Assembly (NCBI RefSeq): GCF_002608075.1
Contig: NZ_LAHA01000031.1
Span: 3,521 to 67,520, forward strand
Origin: Nostoc linckia z4
Lineage (GTDB): Bacteria; Cyanobacteriota; Cyanobacteriia; Cyanobacteriales; Nostocaceae
DNA: 64,000 nucleotides
Direction of reading: 5' to 3'
In this document: piece after piece, positions 34,642 to 43,894 of the stretch
Layout: each line of letters starts with the position of its first letter
Position numbering within the stretch: the first letter of the stretch is position 1
The notes under the pieces: model-generated
The model's input: only the letters and a program-made list of their open reading frames with translations
Database searches by the model: none
Told to the model about the DNA's origin: nothing
Program-made: the position numbers and the translations under genes

Positions 34642-35676
34642 TTAAATGTAGGGTTTAATAAGAGATATTACTTGTTGAGTTCTTATTTTTCTACCAATAT
34701 CATTAGGATGATAGTGAGTATCAAACATTAAATTATGCTGTAAAGTAGCTTGATAAGGATCTCCAAGTATAGGAATTTTATTATGTTGGTAATATTTTTT
34801 GATATCGTCAAAAAATAATTGATATTTCTTTTGGTGATATTGCTCTTTTTGCTGCATAACAGGATAAAGAGCTAAAACTTTAACTTTTTTGTGTTTGCAC
34901 CAATTAAGAAAATCTTCAATAATACCGTGACTATCAATTTTGTAGTTTTCACCAATATCAAATTGAACAGGTAAAGTGTCTAATGCCTTACCACCTATAT
35001 TACAAAGTTCGTCTCCAAAACCATTAAAAGAAAATCCTGTGTAACATTTAGTTTTTAAAGTTTTATGTAAATCAAAAAAAACATCTTGTCTAATATTATT
35101 CATGAATAGACTTAATACAATATCTGTATTAGATATTTTTAAAATATGATTGAACTTTTCAACAGTGCTTAAGCTATGAAAATATTCAGGATCGTTTGAT
35201 AAGACGTGTTTAAGATAAGTATTGCTAATTTCACCATCCCACATGTATGCACTATATTCTAGGGGTAACAAAACAATGTCTCCTTCCGCTATACTTTTTT
35301 TTGCATCATCGAGTATATATTTAATATCAAGCCCTGCATGAATCGCTAAGTTTACTGTAGGTATTCCTATTTCTTGAGAAATTGTTTCTGCGCTAATACC
35401 AAAAAGGGCATTACTTCCAGCAACAATCAATATTTTATTGCCTAAAACTGATAAAGCTTTATTTTTTTTATGTTTTTGTGCAACTGATATCCAATCTTCT
35501 GTACCTATAATATAACGACCTACTAAGCAAAAACCCAAAATTAGATGAGTAGATAATCCTAAAAACAAGCACAAAAAAACAATGATTAAATAGGTTTTAC
35601 ATGTCTTGTGCTGATGTTCAAAATAGCTCGATATTTGCAATTCAAACTTGGATGTTTCTTTTTTAATGTACGACAT
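34642..35676 (-). CDS. SGNH-hydrolase-like membrane protein, partner of the MBOAT
   Basis: The 344-aa protein has an N-terminal membrane helix (about 28-50) and an extracytoplasmic SGNH-like domain. The block I-like segment is VAGSNALFGIS (about 87-97, with the candidate Ser), and the C-terminal block V-like DTHYHPNDIGRKI has the Asp-x-x-His pair. It lies seven bases downstream of the MBOAT gene. DltD and AlgX/AlgJ-type proteins pair with MBOATs in the same way to complete O-acyl transfer outside the cytoplasm. It is not recognised as any one named member. Confidence 0.72.
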   Translation of the reverse strand: MSYIKKETSKFELQISSYFEHQHKTCKTYLIIVFLCLFLGLSTHLILGFCLVGRYIIGTEDWISVAQKHKKNKALSVLGNKILIVAGSNALFGISAETISQEIGIPTVNLAIHAGLDIKYILDDAKKSIAEGDIVLLPLEYSAYMWDGEISNTYLKHVLSNDPEYFHSLSTVEKFNHILKISNTDIVLSLFMNNIRQDVFFDLHKTLKTKCYTGFSFNGFGDELCNIGGKALDTLPVQFDIGENYKIDSHGIIEDFLNWCKHKKVKVLALYPVMQQKEQYHQKKYQLFFDDIKKYYQHNKIPILGDPYQATLQHNLMFDTHYHPNDIGRKIRTQQVISLIKPYI

Positions 35677-35683
35677 ATTTTGA

Positions 35684-37210
35684 TTAAAATTGAAAGTACA
35701 AAAACTCTGATGCTTTAGCTTCTAATACCTTTGATATAGCTATAAAAGATATCAGTCCTAAGCTTGTTGCCCAAAGTAAGTTAGGTTTCCATAAAAATCC
35801 ATGATTAATTTTACTGTCATCACTTGATAAAGTAGGTTTATACTGCATAAGTATCTGTTGAGTATTAGGTGCAAACCAGACAATGAGCAATAAAAAGGGC
35901 AACCAAAATCCATAGAAAACAATGTTGGAAGTTAAATTTGATAAGTTATTGTGAAAGAAACTACTAAAATTAAACTTCATCATTGATTGCAGAATAATAA
36001 TTGCTCCATCAAGTGACTCTGAACGGAAAAATACCCAGGCAATAACTACAGATAAAAAAGTCAGTATTCGGTAAAATAATATTTCCAAAATAGATTGTTT
36101 ATTATTATGCCAAGATAAATATTTTTTCATAGATATATATAAATGATTTATGATTAAATAACATCCATGCAGTCCTCCCCAAATAACAAACGTCCATGAC
36201 GCACCATGCCATAAACCTCCAAGCAGCATTGTAATCAAAAGATTTAGATATCGCCTCGTTTCTCCCTTACGATTTCCTCCAAGAGGAATGTATAGATAAT
36301 CCTTAAGAAATCGCGACAGTGTAATGTGCCAACGCCTCCAAAAATCAATAATACTATTAGCTTTATAGGGAGAATCGAAGTTAATTGGCAATGTAATACC
36401 AAAAATTCTGGAAATACCAATTGCCATATCTGAGTATCCTGAAAAGTCAAAGTATAGCTGGAATGTATACGCTAAGACACCACGCCAAGCTTCAAAAGAA
36501 TCAAGTTCCGTTCCAGATGCAGCTGCGACAAAAATGGGTGTTGAATATGCAGATACACCATCTGCTATAATCACTTTTTTAAATAATCCTAAAGAAAAAA
36601 TAGTCCATCCTAATGCAAAATTTTCATAACTAAATTTGATAATTTTTTGATTAGCAAATTGTGGTACTATTTCCCAATGATGAACAATTGGCCCTGCAAT
36701 TAATTGAGGAAAAAATATGACAAATAAACAATAATCTAAAAAACTATAACTTCGAGTTTTTCCATTATATGAATCAACTAAATATGCAATTTTTTGGAAA
36801 GTAAAAAATGAAATACCTAGTGGGAGTATTATATTTTTTAAATTCAATTCTGCCCCAGTAAATACATTGAAGTTATCGATAAGAAAGTTTGCATATTTAT
36901 AGTAGCCTAATATGGCTAAATTTACAGCAATACCTAGATACAAAAATAAATTATAAACCCACATTGAATATGATTTTGCTGGATTATTTTGGTATTTATT
37001 TCCTAACAAAATACCCATTCTATAGTTAAAAATCATTGATGAAACAATGAGGATTATTGAGCCATAATTCCAGTATCCATAAAAGACAAAGGATGCTAAA
37101 GTTAGCCAAATAATTGCGGCTTGACGAAGCCCAAAGCTACCTAATCCATAAAATCCGAAGATTGTTATAGGTAAGAACACAAAAAGAAACTCAAAAGAGT
37201 TGAATAGCAT
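35684..37210 (-). CDS. MBOAT family O-acyltransferase (AlgI/DltB-like)
   Basis: The 508-aa polytopic enzyme has about eleven membrane segments. The family's conserved signatures are present: DFWRRWHITLSRFLKDYLYIPLGG (about 291-314) and LLGGLWHGASWTFVIWGGLHG with the catalytic His. AlgI-type enzymes carry an acyl group across the membrane and pass it to a glycan or other acceptor, usually with an SGNH-fold partner, as encoded seven bases downstream. The acceptor is unknown here; alginate is unlikely because no other alg genes are present. Confidence 0.9.
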   Translation of the reverse strand: MLFNSFEFLFVFLPITIFGFYGLGSFGLRQAAIIWLTLASFVFYGYWNYGSIILIVSSMIFNYRMGILLGNKYQNNPAKSYSMWVYNLFLYLGIAVNLAILGYYKYANFLIDNFNVFTGAELNLKNIILPLGISFFTFQKIAYLVDSYNGKTRSYSFLDYCLFVIFFPQLIAGPIVHHWEIVPQFANQKIIKFSYENFALGWTIFSLGLFKKVIIADGVSAYSTPIFVAAASGTELDSFEAWRGVLAYTFQLYFDFSGYSDMAIGISRIFGITLPINFDSPYKANSIIDFWRRWHITLSRFLKDYLYIPLGGNRKGETRRYLNLLITMLLGGLWHGASWTFVIWGGLHGCYLIINHLYISMKKYLSWHNNKQSILEILFYRILTFLSVVIAWVFFRSESLDGAIIILQSMMKFNFSSFFHNNLSNLTSNIVFYGFWLPFLLLIVWFAPNTQQILMQYKPTLSSDDSKINHGFLWKPNLLWATSLGLISFIAISKVLEAKASEFLYFQF

Positions 37211-37596
37211 ATAAAGATTAATTACTCAAATATATATTTGCAGTGATTTTCAATCATTTATGAAAAATAAGTAGAAATAAATTAAACCTAACTCGATCTC
37301 GCCTTCGACTCCGCTCAAACCTCTTGGAATCAGCTTACTGAGCATTGAGCGCTTGCTTGGCGTAGCGTCTCCCCTTGGGAGAAGTCGAAATGCGTCTTCT
37401 AAATAATTGTGTCCACCTACTTATTAAGGTAGGCAGTGTCAGAAGTTAAAATATCTCATTAACTGCCCAGTTAGCTGTATTTCACAAATTAAATAGAAAT
37501 CCTATATGTTGAAATCATGAATCTTAAGACAATTGAAGAGTGCTATCAATTGTTTCAAAACTAAGTGTTGACGATAATTAGCGCAAATAAAATATC
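37211..37596. other. Intergenic gap with dispersed repeat sequence
   Basis: It contains CTTCGACTCCGCTCA and GGCGTAGCGTCTCCCC, both short dispersed repeat pieces also seen near 47220 and 50180. A short remnant of a J-domain-like gene start is at 37517 (listed separately). Nothing else is recognised. Confidence 0.5.
37517..37564 (+). pseudogene. Possible J-domain protein start, truncated
   Basis: ATG followed by MNLKTIEECYQLFQN and a stop. MxLKTIEECYQ is the typical beginning of cyanobacterial DnaJ-like (J-domain) proteins, where the sequence normally continues for about 100 residues or more. Only 15 residues are left. It is a weak remnant call. Confidence 0.25.
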
Positions 37597-38235
37597 TCAT
37601 TTTACTGCTTCAATATTAAGACTTACAGGATAATATTTCCCGCCCACAAAATGTTGATATACAGAATAATCATCAAAGGTAGTCATTTCACAAGAATTTG
37701 GTTGCCATTGCCGAATCTTTTGAAATCCTGTCCTTTTTAATAACTTTTCTGCACTGGAATTAGTAAATGTTGTCATATGAAAGTTATGCTCATAATCCTG
37801 ACCTCCCATTAGAATGCCTAAAATCGTATCAATGTTGTTTCCATTTTTGTTATAGATATTTAGCAATAAATCAAAATCAGGAACAGATAAACGTAGGATG
37901 CCACCTTTTTTCAGCACGCGAAACCATTCAGATAAAACTTTGGGAACTTTAGCATGGGGAAAATGCTCCAAACAGTGTGAAGCGTATATTAGATTCACAC
38001 TATTGTCTTCAAAAGGAGATAGTTTATCGATTGATATTTGATAGTGAATATGAGGTGCTGCTAAAAGATCAACGTTAACAAATTTAGGATGTATCACAAA
38101 ACCACATCCTAAATGAAGATTGATTTCCCCAGTTTCAACTGATGGTAAATTAAATGGTAAAAATTTGCTTTTAATATTTGCGTATTTGACACGTAAAGAC
38201 ACTGGAATTAAATTCTTGTAGAAGCTTATATTCAT
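37597..38235 (-). CDS. Class I SAM-dependent methyltransferase
   Basis: The 212-aa protein has the SAM-binding motif NLHLGCGFVIHPKFVNVDLL (split: LHLGCGF, FVNVDLL), the DxS/T-like YASHCLEHFPHAKVPKVLSEW and KKGGILRLSVPDFD. It belongs to the predicted methyltransferases common in surface glycan clusters of cyanobacteria. The substrate is unknown. The FkbM-type methyltransferase gene is 38 bases upstream. Confidence 0.85.
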   Translation of the reverse strand: MNISFYKNLIPVSLRVKYANIKSKFLPFNLPSVETGEINLHLGCGFVIHPKFVNVDLLAAPHIHYQISIDKLSPFEDNSVNLIYASHCLEHFPHAKVPKVLSEWFRVLKKGGILRLSVPDFDLLLNIYNKNGNNIDTILGILMGGQDYEHNFHMTTFTNSSAEKLLKRTGFQKIRQWQPNSCEMTTFDDYSVYQHFVGGKYYPVSLNIEAVK

Positions 38236-38273
38236 ACATCAAATCCTTTGAACACTAGACTATAATTTAGTTA

Positions 38274-38975
38274 TTAATTCACCTTTTCATAAACTATGTC
38301 GTAGTAATTTCCTCCGTTTTTACGTGAAGCAAAATTATGCTTAGAGTATTCTTTAAACCCATGATTAAGCAGAAAACTCTCAATATCCTTGAGTTGACAA
38401 CAACCAACATACGATTCAAAATCAGGTACTTCTGTTTTAATGTATTTAAATTTATCTAAAATAGACTCTGCTCCTTTCAAAACAAGTAATTCAGAACCTT
38501 GTGTGTCCATAACAAGAGCATCATATTTGTCTATGTTTATATTTTCCTTATGTACTAAAGATACCAATGTCGTACTTTTAAGCATAATAGATCGTTCATA
38601 ATTAACCTGTGGCCAAATATCTTTATGAAGATTAAAATGAAAAATTGATGAAGATGCTCCATTATTGTTAGCGATGTTAAATTCATAATTTTCGTTTTCC
38701 TTGTCAGTTACCAAATATTTATATCCTTGCTGGCGTGGGTATTTTTTCAGATTATTTTTCAATTTTTCAAATATTTCAGGTATTGGTTCAATCCAAATGA
38801 CATCTAGTTTTTGCTGTGCATAGATTTTTCTCTCCTGACCTGTATTAGCACCAACATGAATGACACCAGAAACGTTATTAAGAAATGAATCTGGATTTTT
38901 TTTCAACTTTATTCCTATCGTTCTAAGTACTATTTCTGTCCAATTTGTCAAATGGTTTATTTGTGTAGCTTCCAT
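38274..38975 (-). CDS. FkbM family methyltransferase
   Basis: The 233-aa protein has the FkbM fold: GVIHVGANTGQERKIYA (SAM site, about 39-55), VIWIEPIPEIFEKLKNN, DALVMDTQGSELLVLKGAE (about 146-164) with the conserved Asp-Thr-Gln-Gly, and YIKTEVPDFE. FkbM-type enzymes O-methylate hydroxyl groups of sugars or natural products. It sits with another methyltransferase and glycosyltransferase-like genes, suggesting glycan or glycolipid modification. Confidence 0.88.
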   Translation of the reverse strand: MEATQINHLTNWTEIVLRTIGIKLKKNPDSFLNNVSGVIHVGANTGQERKIYAQQKLDVIWIEPIPEIFEKLKNNLKKYPRQQGYKYLVTDKENENYEFNIANNNGASSSIFHFNLHKDIWPQVNYERSIMLKSTTLVSLVHKENINIDKYDALVMDTQGSELLVLKGAESILDKFKYIKTEVPDFESYVGCCQLKDIESFLLNHGFKEYSKHNFASRKNGGNYYDIVYEKVN

Positions 38976-39089
38976 AATTTATCTCCATGTTTATGGTTAA
39001 TTATTGAATTTTATTAAGATGAAAATAGTCACAGACAGTAATTATTGCTAAACTGCGATCGCAGCGTTTAAAACAACATTTTTAAAATT

Positions 39090-39980
39090 TTATACATTGG
39101 TTTTAGTCTTAGAATTAACCTCTTTTACCAACTTCACAAAACGAGGCATGTCAACCAGAAATGAGAAAATAGCAGATAATGAGTTAGATTTTTTAAGTCC
39201 CCAAGGTGTTAGCTTCCAGGTTGCAACAAATCCATTAGCCATATGCACATCTCCGGCTAACTTGGCATTTTGTTTAGCTTCGTCACCTCTAACGTAAGCC
39301 ACACCCCGACCACCTGATAAGTGAGCATAGTTATGATTCTGATGTATGGCTGTTACCACATCTGTGGCATCAACAACCGGTATTCCTAATTTCCGAGCAT
39401 AATAAACCATCCAATGATCCCAATGACCCCTTCCAACAGCAAAAGATGGAATTTCGGCATAAAGTGGCTTAGGAAATACAAAATAATCCATACACACAAT
39501 TGATGCCAATGCCCCTTGTTTTAAAGCAAAGTGACGAATTTCTGTATCCCAATTAGGTAGATCAAAGTTCAGCAGTTCTGTAATATTTACATCAGTACGC
39601 TGTCCAGTCATGATAAAACGATCGAAAGATGCGGTTTGCAATTGCTTAACAGCCACCAAGAAGTCATTTAATAGAATGATGTCAGTATTCACATAACTCA
39701 GAATAGAACCTTTAGCAAGTTCATGAGCTTGTCGAAATATACCATCTAACAAAGGTGTACCATATTCATTTAACTGAATATTTGGCACGTGAATTACATC
39801 CAATTTTTGAGAAACTTCTTCGATACCTTCGTCGTTACCAAACAAAATAATCTGTGGTTGAGGAGAAAGCAATTTCCAACTCTTAATCGCGTTCTCTTGA
39901 ATAATAGCAATATGTCCTTTAAAGGCTTTAGGCACAGTAAAAATTGTAATCGGTTCTTCAGGAAAATAGATTAAGTTCAT
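39090..39980 (-). CDS. Glycosyltransferase-like protein (GT-A fold, no recognised subfamily)
   Basis: The 296-aa protein has ITIFTVPKAFKGHIAIIQENAI at the N-terminus, PQIILFGNDEG, and SILSYVNTDIILLNDFL, whose NTD segment resembles the nucleotide-sugar DxD site of GT-A enzymes. The stretch VGRGHWDHWMVYYARKLGIPVVDATDVV is a common C-terminal feature of this group (usually annotated as hypothetical or GT family 2-like). The sugar donor is unknown. Confidence 0.65.
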   Translation of the reverse strand: MNLIYFPEEPITIFTVPKAFKGHIAIIQENAIKSWKLLSPQPQIILFGNDEGIEEVSQKLDVIHVPNIQLNEYGTPLLDGIFRQAHELAKGSILSYVNTDIILLNDFLVAVKQLQTASFDRFIMTGQRTDVNITELLNFDLPNWDTEIRHFALKQGALASIVCMDYFVFPKPLYAEIPSFAVGRGHWDHWMVYYARKLGIPVVDATDVVTAIHQNHNYAHLSGGRGVAYVRGDEAKQNAKLAGDVHMANGFVATWKLTPWGLKKSNSLSAIFSFLVDMPRFVKLVKEVNSKTKTNV

Positions 39981-40136
39981 ATCCTTGATTAGTCTGATTA
40001 CAGAAAGCTGTATGTATGATATTTGTATCTGAATTACATTATTGATAGCTGGTTGATAATGAATAGCGATCGCTTCTCATACAGATGCATCCGATATAAG
40101 TCTATATATTGCAAGAGCGATCGCCACTTTTTTATC

Positions 40137-41075
40137 CTACTTCTTACTTCCTATTTTCAACATAGATCTATTGTTTGGAATAATCCAGAAAAATGGATTA
40201 CCCCAGATTCGAGTGCTAATAGCAATATATAATCCTATTAACTGAATACTCCATAAATGTAAATTCCACCTTGTGGGAAGTTGCGTTTTCTGGTCAATTT
40301 TACGCAGTACAATTGGGTTCCAGCCAAGTTGCCCATCAACCAAATGTAATCCCTGTTTGGTAAACAGACTCAACCTGCCACTATACTTTTGATTTGACTT
40401 CAAATGCGTCAAATAATTCTCATTAACTAAATAGAATGGGGCATGAATAATAGCTTTTCCTCCAAATCGCAAATAGCCAGCAATTTCAGCCACAAAAGAG
40501 GGTGGGTCGGAAACGTGTTCTAGCACATCTAAGCACAAAACCACATCATAAGCTTCTTTAGAAATTGCCTGAATATCATTAACAATAGATACTGCCAAGC
40601 CAGAGTCTTTAAAGAGCCGACGAGCAAACGTTTCCGTATAGCCTGGAACATCATAATAAGTAACATGATGTCCAGCTTGAGCCAAATAAAGAGTATCAAT
40701 GCCCAACCCATCCCCTAAACAGAGAATATCCAAAGGAGAACTCTTTTCCCGGCTCAAATACTTCCCAATCCAATCACGCATTTGTAGCTTAATGTGATTA
40801 CGGTTCCACGCCACCAAATTGTACAAAAATGCATCTGTATTCTTGTAAAATTCGCTCATCTCTTCGCTCCAGACATGGGGTAACAAACCCTGTTCATGAA
40901 AGTCACGGATTTGTTTACGACCAAGATTAATTTCTTCTTCTTCTAGATTATGACGAACAGTTTCAACAGATTCATGAGTAATTTCAGCAATCAAATTAAT
41001 AATCCAATTGTTATCATCAAGTGGTTTAACAAGAGGAGAAGGAAGACTTACACGCTGGTCAGTAAAAAAGATCAT
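40137..41075 (-). CDS. Class I SAM-dependent methyltransferase
   Basis: The 312-aa protein has a methyltransferase domain in the middle: DILCLGDGLGIDTLYLAQAG (about 116-136), YYDVPGYTETFARRLF, VVLCLDVLEHVSDPPSFV and YLRFGGKAIIHAPF. About 110 residues of N-terminal helical sequence precede it. The gene ends close to a divergent AT-rich gap. It lies 56 bases downstream of one of the two paralogous unknown proteins. The substrate is unknown. Confidence 0.82.
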   Translation of the reverse strand: MIFFTDQRVSLPSPLVKPLDDNNWIINLIAEITHESVETVRHNLEEEEINLGRKQIRDFHEQGLLPHVWSEEMSEFYKNTDAFLYNLVAWNRNHIKLQMRDWIGKYLSREKSSPLDILCLGDGLGIDTLYLAQAGHHVTYYDVPGYTETFARRLFKDSGLAVSIVNDIQAISKEAYDVVLCLDVLEHVSDPPSFVAEIAGYLRFGGKAIIHAPFYLVNENYLTHLKSNQKYSGRLSLFTKQGLHLVDGQLGWNPIVLRKIDQKTQLPTRWNLHLWSIQLIGLYIAISTRIWGNPFFWIIPNNRSMLKIGSKK

Positions 41076-41131
41076 ATTTTTAATTTCCTAAAGGTTACAA
41101 ATTATTACTATTGTTATCCACTGAATTAGTT

Positions 41132-42490
41132 TTACCAAAAGGCTTTTGCTTTATTGCCTTGTAAAATATCAGGATTTTCTATACTTCTTTTGTTGATTTG
41201 GCGAAATACAATAAAAGCGATTGCCAAAGCTTGAATTTTTTTAATTACTGTATTAAAGTTGATTTGTTCATCACCTATGATTGTTGTTAAAAATCCAATT
41301 GGTTTTGTCACAGTAAACCAGGGAAAGCCAGGATTTATTATCATTTTAATATTATGTTGTCCATAAAGTAATTTCAATCCTTGAAGATAAGCTGTCCATC
41401 TATATACTTGTTCTATCCAAGCTTTTTTTGGTGGCTTATCCATTGTCATATCTGTAATACTAGGCGTTCTGTTTGTAGAAATAACATCTAGAATTATGTT
41501 GTCTACAAACCCCGCATGTTTAGCTAAGATAGTCAGAAAAGCGTCTTCACCTCTTCCAGGATATCTTTCAGCGATTACTGCTAACAAACTAACTATTGTG
41601 TCAGTTTTACCAACTGTACCTCCTCCCCATTTACACTGATAGCCGCTAAATCTACCATGAACAATATCTAGAAACCATTGGATAGGAGGCACTTCTTCAG
41701 TAAAATTAGGAAGTAAAACTTCAGTTCCATTCACTATATCTTTTCGATAAATAGCAAACTTATTTCTCGCACCCAAGATATCTATTTTAGGGTTATTTTG
41801 TAGTTGATTTACTATTAACTTTAAGCCGTTAGACTCTGGATCGATAACTGAATAATTTTGATTGACTAAAAAGAGAGATTCAGCATCAAAAGTCACCAAA
41901 ATGGCAGGAGGTATCCATCCATATTTTATACTCTTAAGCAATAATGAACCATAAATATCTCCTAAAATACGTATTTTACCTGCTGAATGTTTCCCTTCTT
42001 TTTGATGCACAATAAATATTCTATGTCTGCAATGATGTTTCTCCATATTATTTAAATAATATGGTTCACCTTCGCACATTACATTGCCAAATATTGGCGC
42101 TGGAATATTGTTTGCCAGCTTTTCTCCAGTATATAGATGAATAACTTGGATATCTGGTAATAACACAAATTGATCGATAACAGTTGGACATTCAAAACCA
42201 TTGTTCAAACCGATGACTATATCAGCTATCATCCCCATTTGTGAGATTTGTTGAATGATTTTAGGGATGGTATAGGGTAAATAATTTTCGGCTCCTTTAG
42301 TAGTTGCAACTATTCCTAATATTCTCGTGTTGTCAAAAGTATTATTAGTTTTACTCTGAATCCAATTTCTATAAGACAAAACAGCTTGTACATCTGCTTC
42401 TAAAGTTCTGTCTTGTTTTTCTCGTAATGTAATTCTCTCTTCTACAAAATTGCTGGATTGTTGTAATGGTAATAGTTTAGTGAAAAACAT
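41132..42490 (-). CDS. Putative glycosyltransferase-like protein, paralogue A
   Basis: The 452-aa protein is a close paralogue of the one at 43895 over its whole length. ATTKGAENYLPYTIPKIIQQ, ADIVIGLNNGFECP and PPAILVTFDAESLFLV suggest a nucleotide-diphospho-sugar (GT-A) fold with the DAES as a possible metal site, but I cannot name the family. Both copies have a strong AAGGAG ribosome site seven bases or so upstream, and both end in KAFW after LQG. An SDR gene lies between the copies. The function is open. Confidence 0.6.
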   Translation of the reverse strand: MFFTKLLPLQQSSNFVEERITLREKQDRTLEADVQAVLSYRNWIQSKTNNTFDNTRILGIVATTKGAENYLPYTIPKIIQQISQMGMIADIVIGLNNGFECPTVIDQFVLLPDIQVIHLYTGEKLANNIPAPIFGNVMCEGEPYYLNNMEKHHCRHRIFIVHQKEGKHSAGKIRILGDIYGSLLLKSIKYGWIPPAILVTFDAESLFLVNQNYSVIDPESNGLKLIVNQLQNNPKIDILGARNKFAIYRKDIVNGTEVLLPNFTEEVPPIQWFLDIVHGRFSGYQCKWGGGTVGKTDTIVSLLAVIAERYPGRGEDAFLTILAKHAGFVDNIILDVISTNRTPSITDMTMDKPPKKAWIEQVYRWTAYLQGLKLLYGQHNIKMIINPGFPWFTVTKPIGFLTTIIGDEQINFNTVIKKIQALAIAFIVFRQINKRSIENPDILQGNKAKAFW

Positions 42491-42812
42491 TGCTTTACTC
42501 CTTTGAGATATAACTTATTTACCAACGCAATTTCATACACAGTAATCGAGGTGACATTCGCTGTGATTTTAGATAGTAGCGATCGCGTTATTATTCAAGT
42601 CAAAAATACAAGTATTGGTATTCCACCAGACATGAAAAACAAAATGTTAATTTTTTTTGCACAGTAAATAGCGATCTACAAGTTGACCTTATATGCGTTG
42701 ATATATTGCCAAAGCGATCGCCATTACACATCGAGCTAGCCTGAAACTACAAACGAATCTAAATACTGCCAGAAATTTCTTCATCTACCTGAAAGCAAAT
42801 TCTTAACAGGAC
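42491..42812. other. Intergenic gap with a kinase ATPase remnant
   Basis: The gap between the paralogue A gene and the SDR gene holds a 34-codon piece of a histidine-kinase ATPase domain on the plus strand (42563-42667) and two HIP1-like GCGATCG sites. Nothing else is seen. Confidence 0.5.
42563..42667 (+). pseudogene. Remnant of a histidine-kinase HATPase domain
   Basis: In one frame it reads RVIIQVKNTSIGIPPDMKNKM before an early stop. This matches the G1 box region of HATPase_c domains (normally I-x-V-x-D-N-G-x-G-I-P-P-E-x-x-x-x-I). The conserved DNG is NTS, and nothing of the rest of the domain follows. It looks like debris from a lost sensor gene, opposite in strand to its neighbours. 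Confidence 0.45.
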
Positions 42813-43709
42813 TTAACTCTTTTTGTGACGTATTTCATAATGATGAACTGGCGCAGTGATATGATCTGCGGCAAAATTTTTGGCATTTGCACGCCTGCGG
42901 TTCAGCTTAACTATGTCCAACCACTGATAAACTTTATCTACAAATTCTGGACAAAATTGCCCAATAGCAAACATTAGTTTAGTCATATTTGCTGTTAGTA
43001 GATTTTGATTGACAATTATCTCCGAGTTGTTTTGTTTGATAGCTCTAATTACTGCATTTGCTACATCTATTGGTGTAGATATACCTGCTAACCAAGGAAC
43101 AGATACACGACTATTAACAGTCATACCAGTTTCAGAGATATATCCTGGACAGATTACTGAGATGTTAGTATCAGTGGCAGCTAATTCTTGTCGCATAGCA
43201 TCAGTCCACATAATCAAACCAGCTTTACTCGCAGAATAAATGCTGTTGTAAGGGACTCCCTTTTTGCCAGCTAGAGAAGCAATATTAACAATGTGACCAG
43301 TACGCCGCTCCAACATACTTGGCAGAAACAAACGGGTTAATTCAGCAGCAGCGAGTAAATTAATTGTTAATATTGACTGGATATCCTCTAGAGAATAATC
43401 AACAAAATCTCCGTAAATCTCTATGCCAGCATTATTAATTATAATATCTACTGAACCAACAATTTTATTAATGTGCTGCTTGAGAGTTGATAATTCTGTG
43501 ACATTTTTAATATCAAAGGGAATACTTATCCCTTTCCCACCCAAAGCTTTGATTTGAGCGCATGTTATATCTAGCCCTGATTTCAAACGAGAAACACAAA
43601 CTACAGTTGCATGTTCTCTAGCTAGAGCGCGAGCAATATATACTCCTAAACCACGCGATGCACCTGTCAAAAGTACTGTTTTACCTGCTAAACTTGTCAT
43701 GATAAACAC
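42813..43709 (-). CDS. Short-chain dehydrogenase/reductase
   Basis: The 298-aa protein has TGASRGLG (about 11-18), NNAGIE (about 90-95), the catalytic Ser in NIASLAGKKG and YSASKAGLIMW with the YxxxK pair. It lies between two paralogous glycosyltransferase-like genes. The C-terminal tail of about 60 residues is basic and helical. The substrate cannot be told; reduction of a keto group on a sugar or acyl chain is possible. Confidence 0.87.
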   Translation of the reverse strand: MFIMTSLAGKTVLLTGASRGLGVYIARALAREHATVVCVSRLKSGLDITCAQIKALGGKGISIPFDIKNVTELSTLKQHINKIVGSVDIIINNAGIEIYGDFVDYSLEDIQSILTINLLAAAELTRLFLPSMLERRTGHIVNIASLAGKKGVPYNSIYSASKAGLIMWTDAMRQELAATDTNISVICPGYISETGMTVNSRVSVPWLAGISTPIDVANAVIRAIKQNNSEIIVNQNLLTANMTKLMFAIGQFCPEFVDKVYQWLDIVKLNRRRANAKNFAADHITAPVHHYEIRHKKS

Positions 43710-43894
43710 CTTAAATCTTATCCTGTTGCTGTCACACTATTTGAGAAAATAAAGCTGTAAATAACAGCTTTGTTAGATAAATTTTGCTATTTATTTATCT
43801 GTTGATTCTTTACTGTAATTAATTTATATGCCTGAATAATATAAATTAAATGATTCGGAGTCTGCGCCACATTTTCAATCACTCGAAGATATTT

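Noticed and set aside
35684..37210. Alginate O-acetylation gene algI
   Set aside because: The family is right but no alginate genes are present; a generic MBOAT call is safer.
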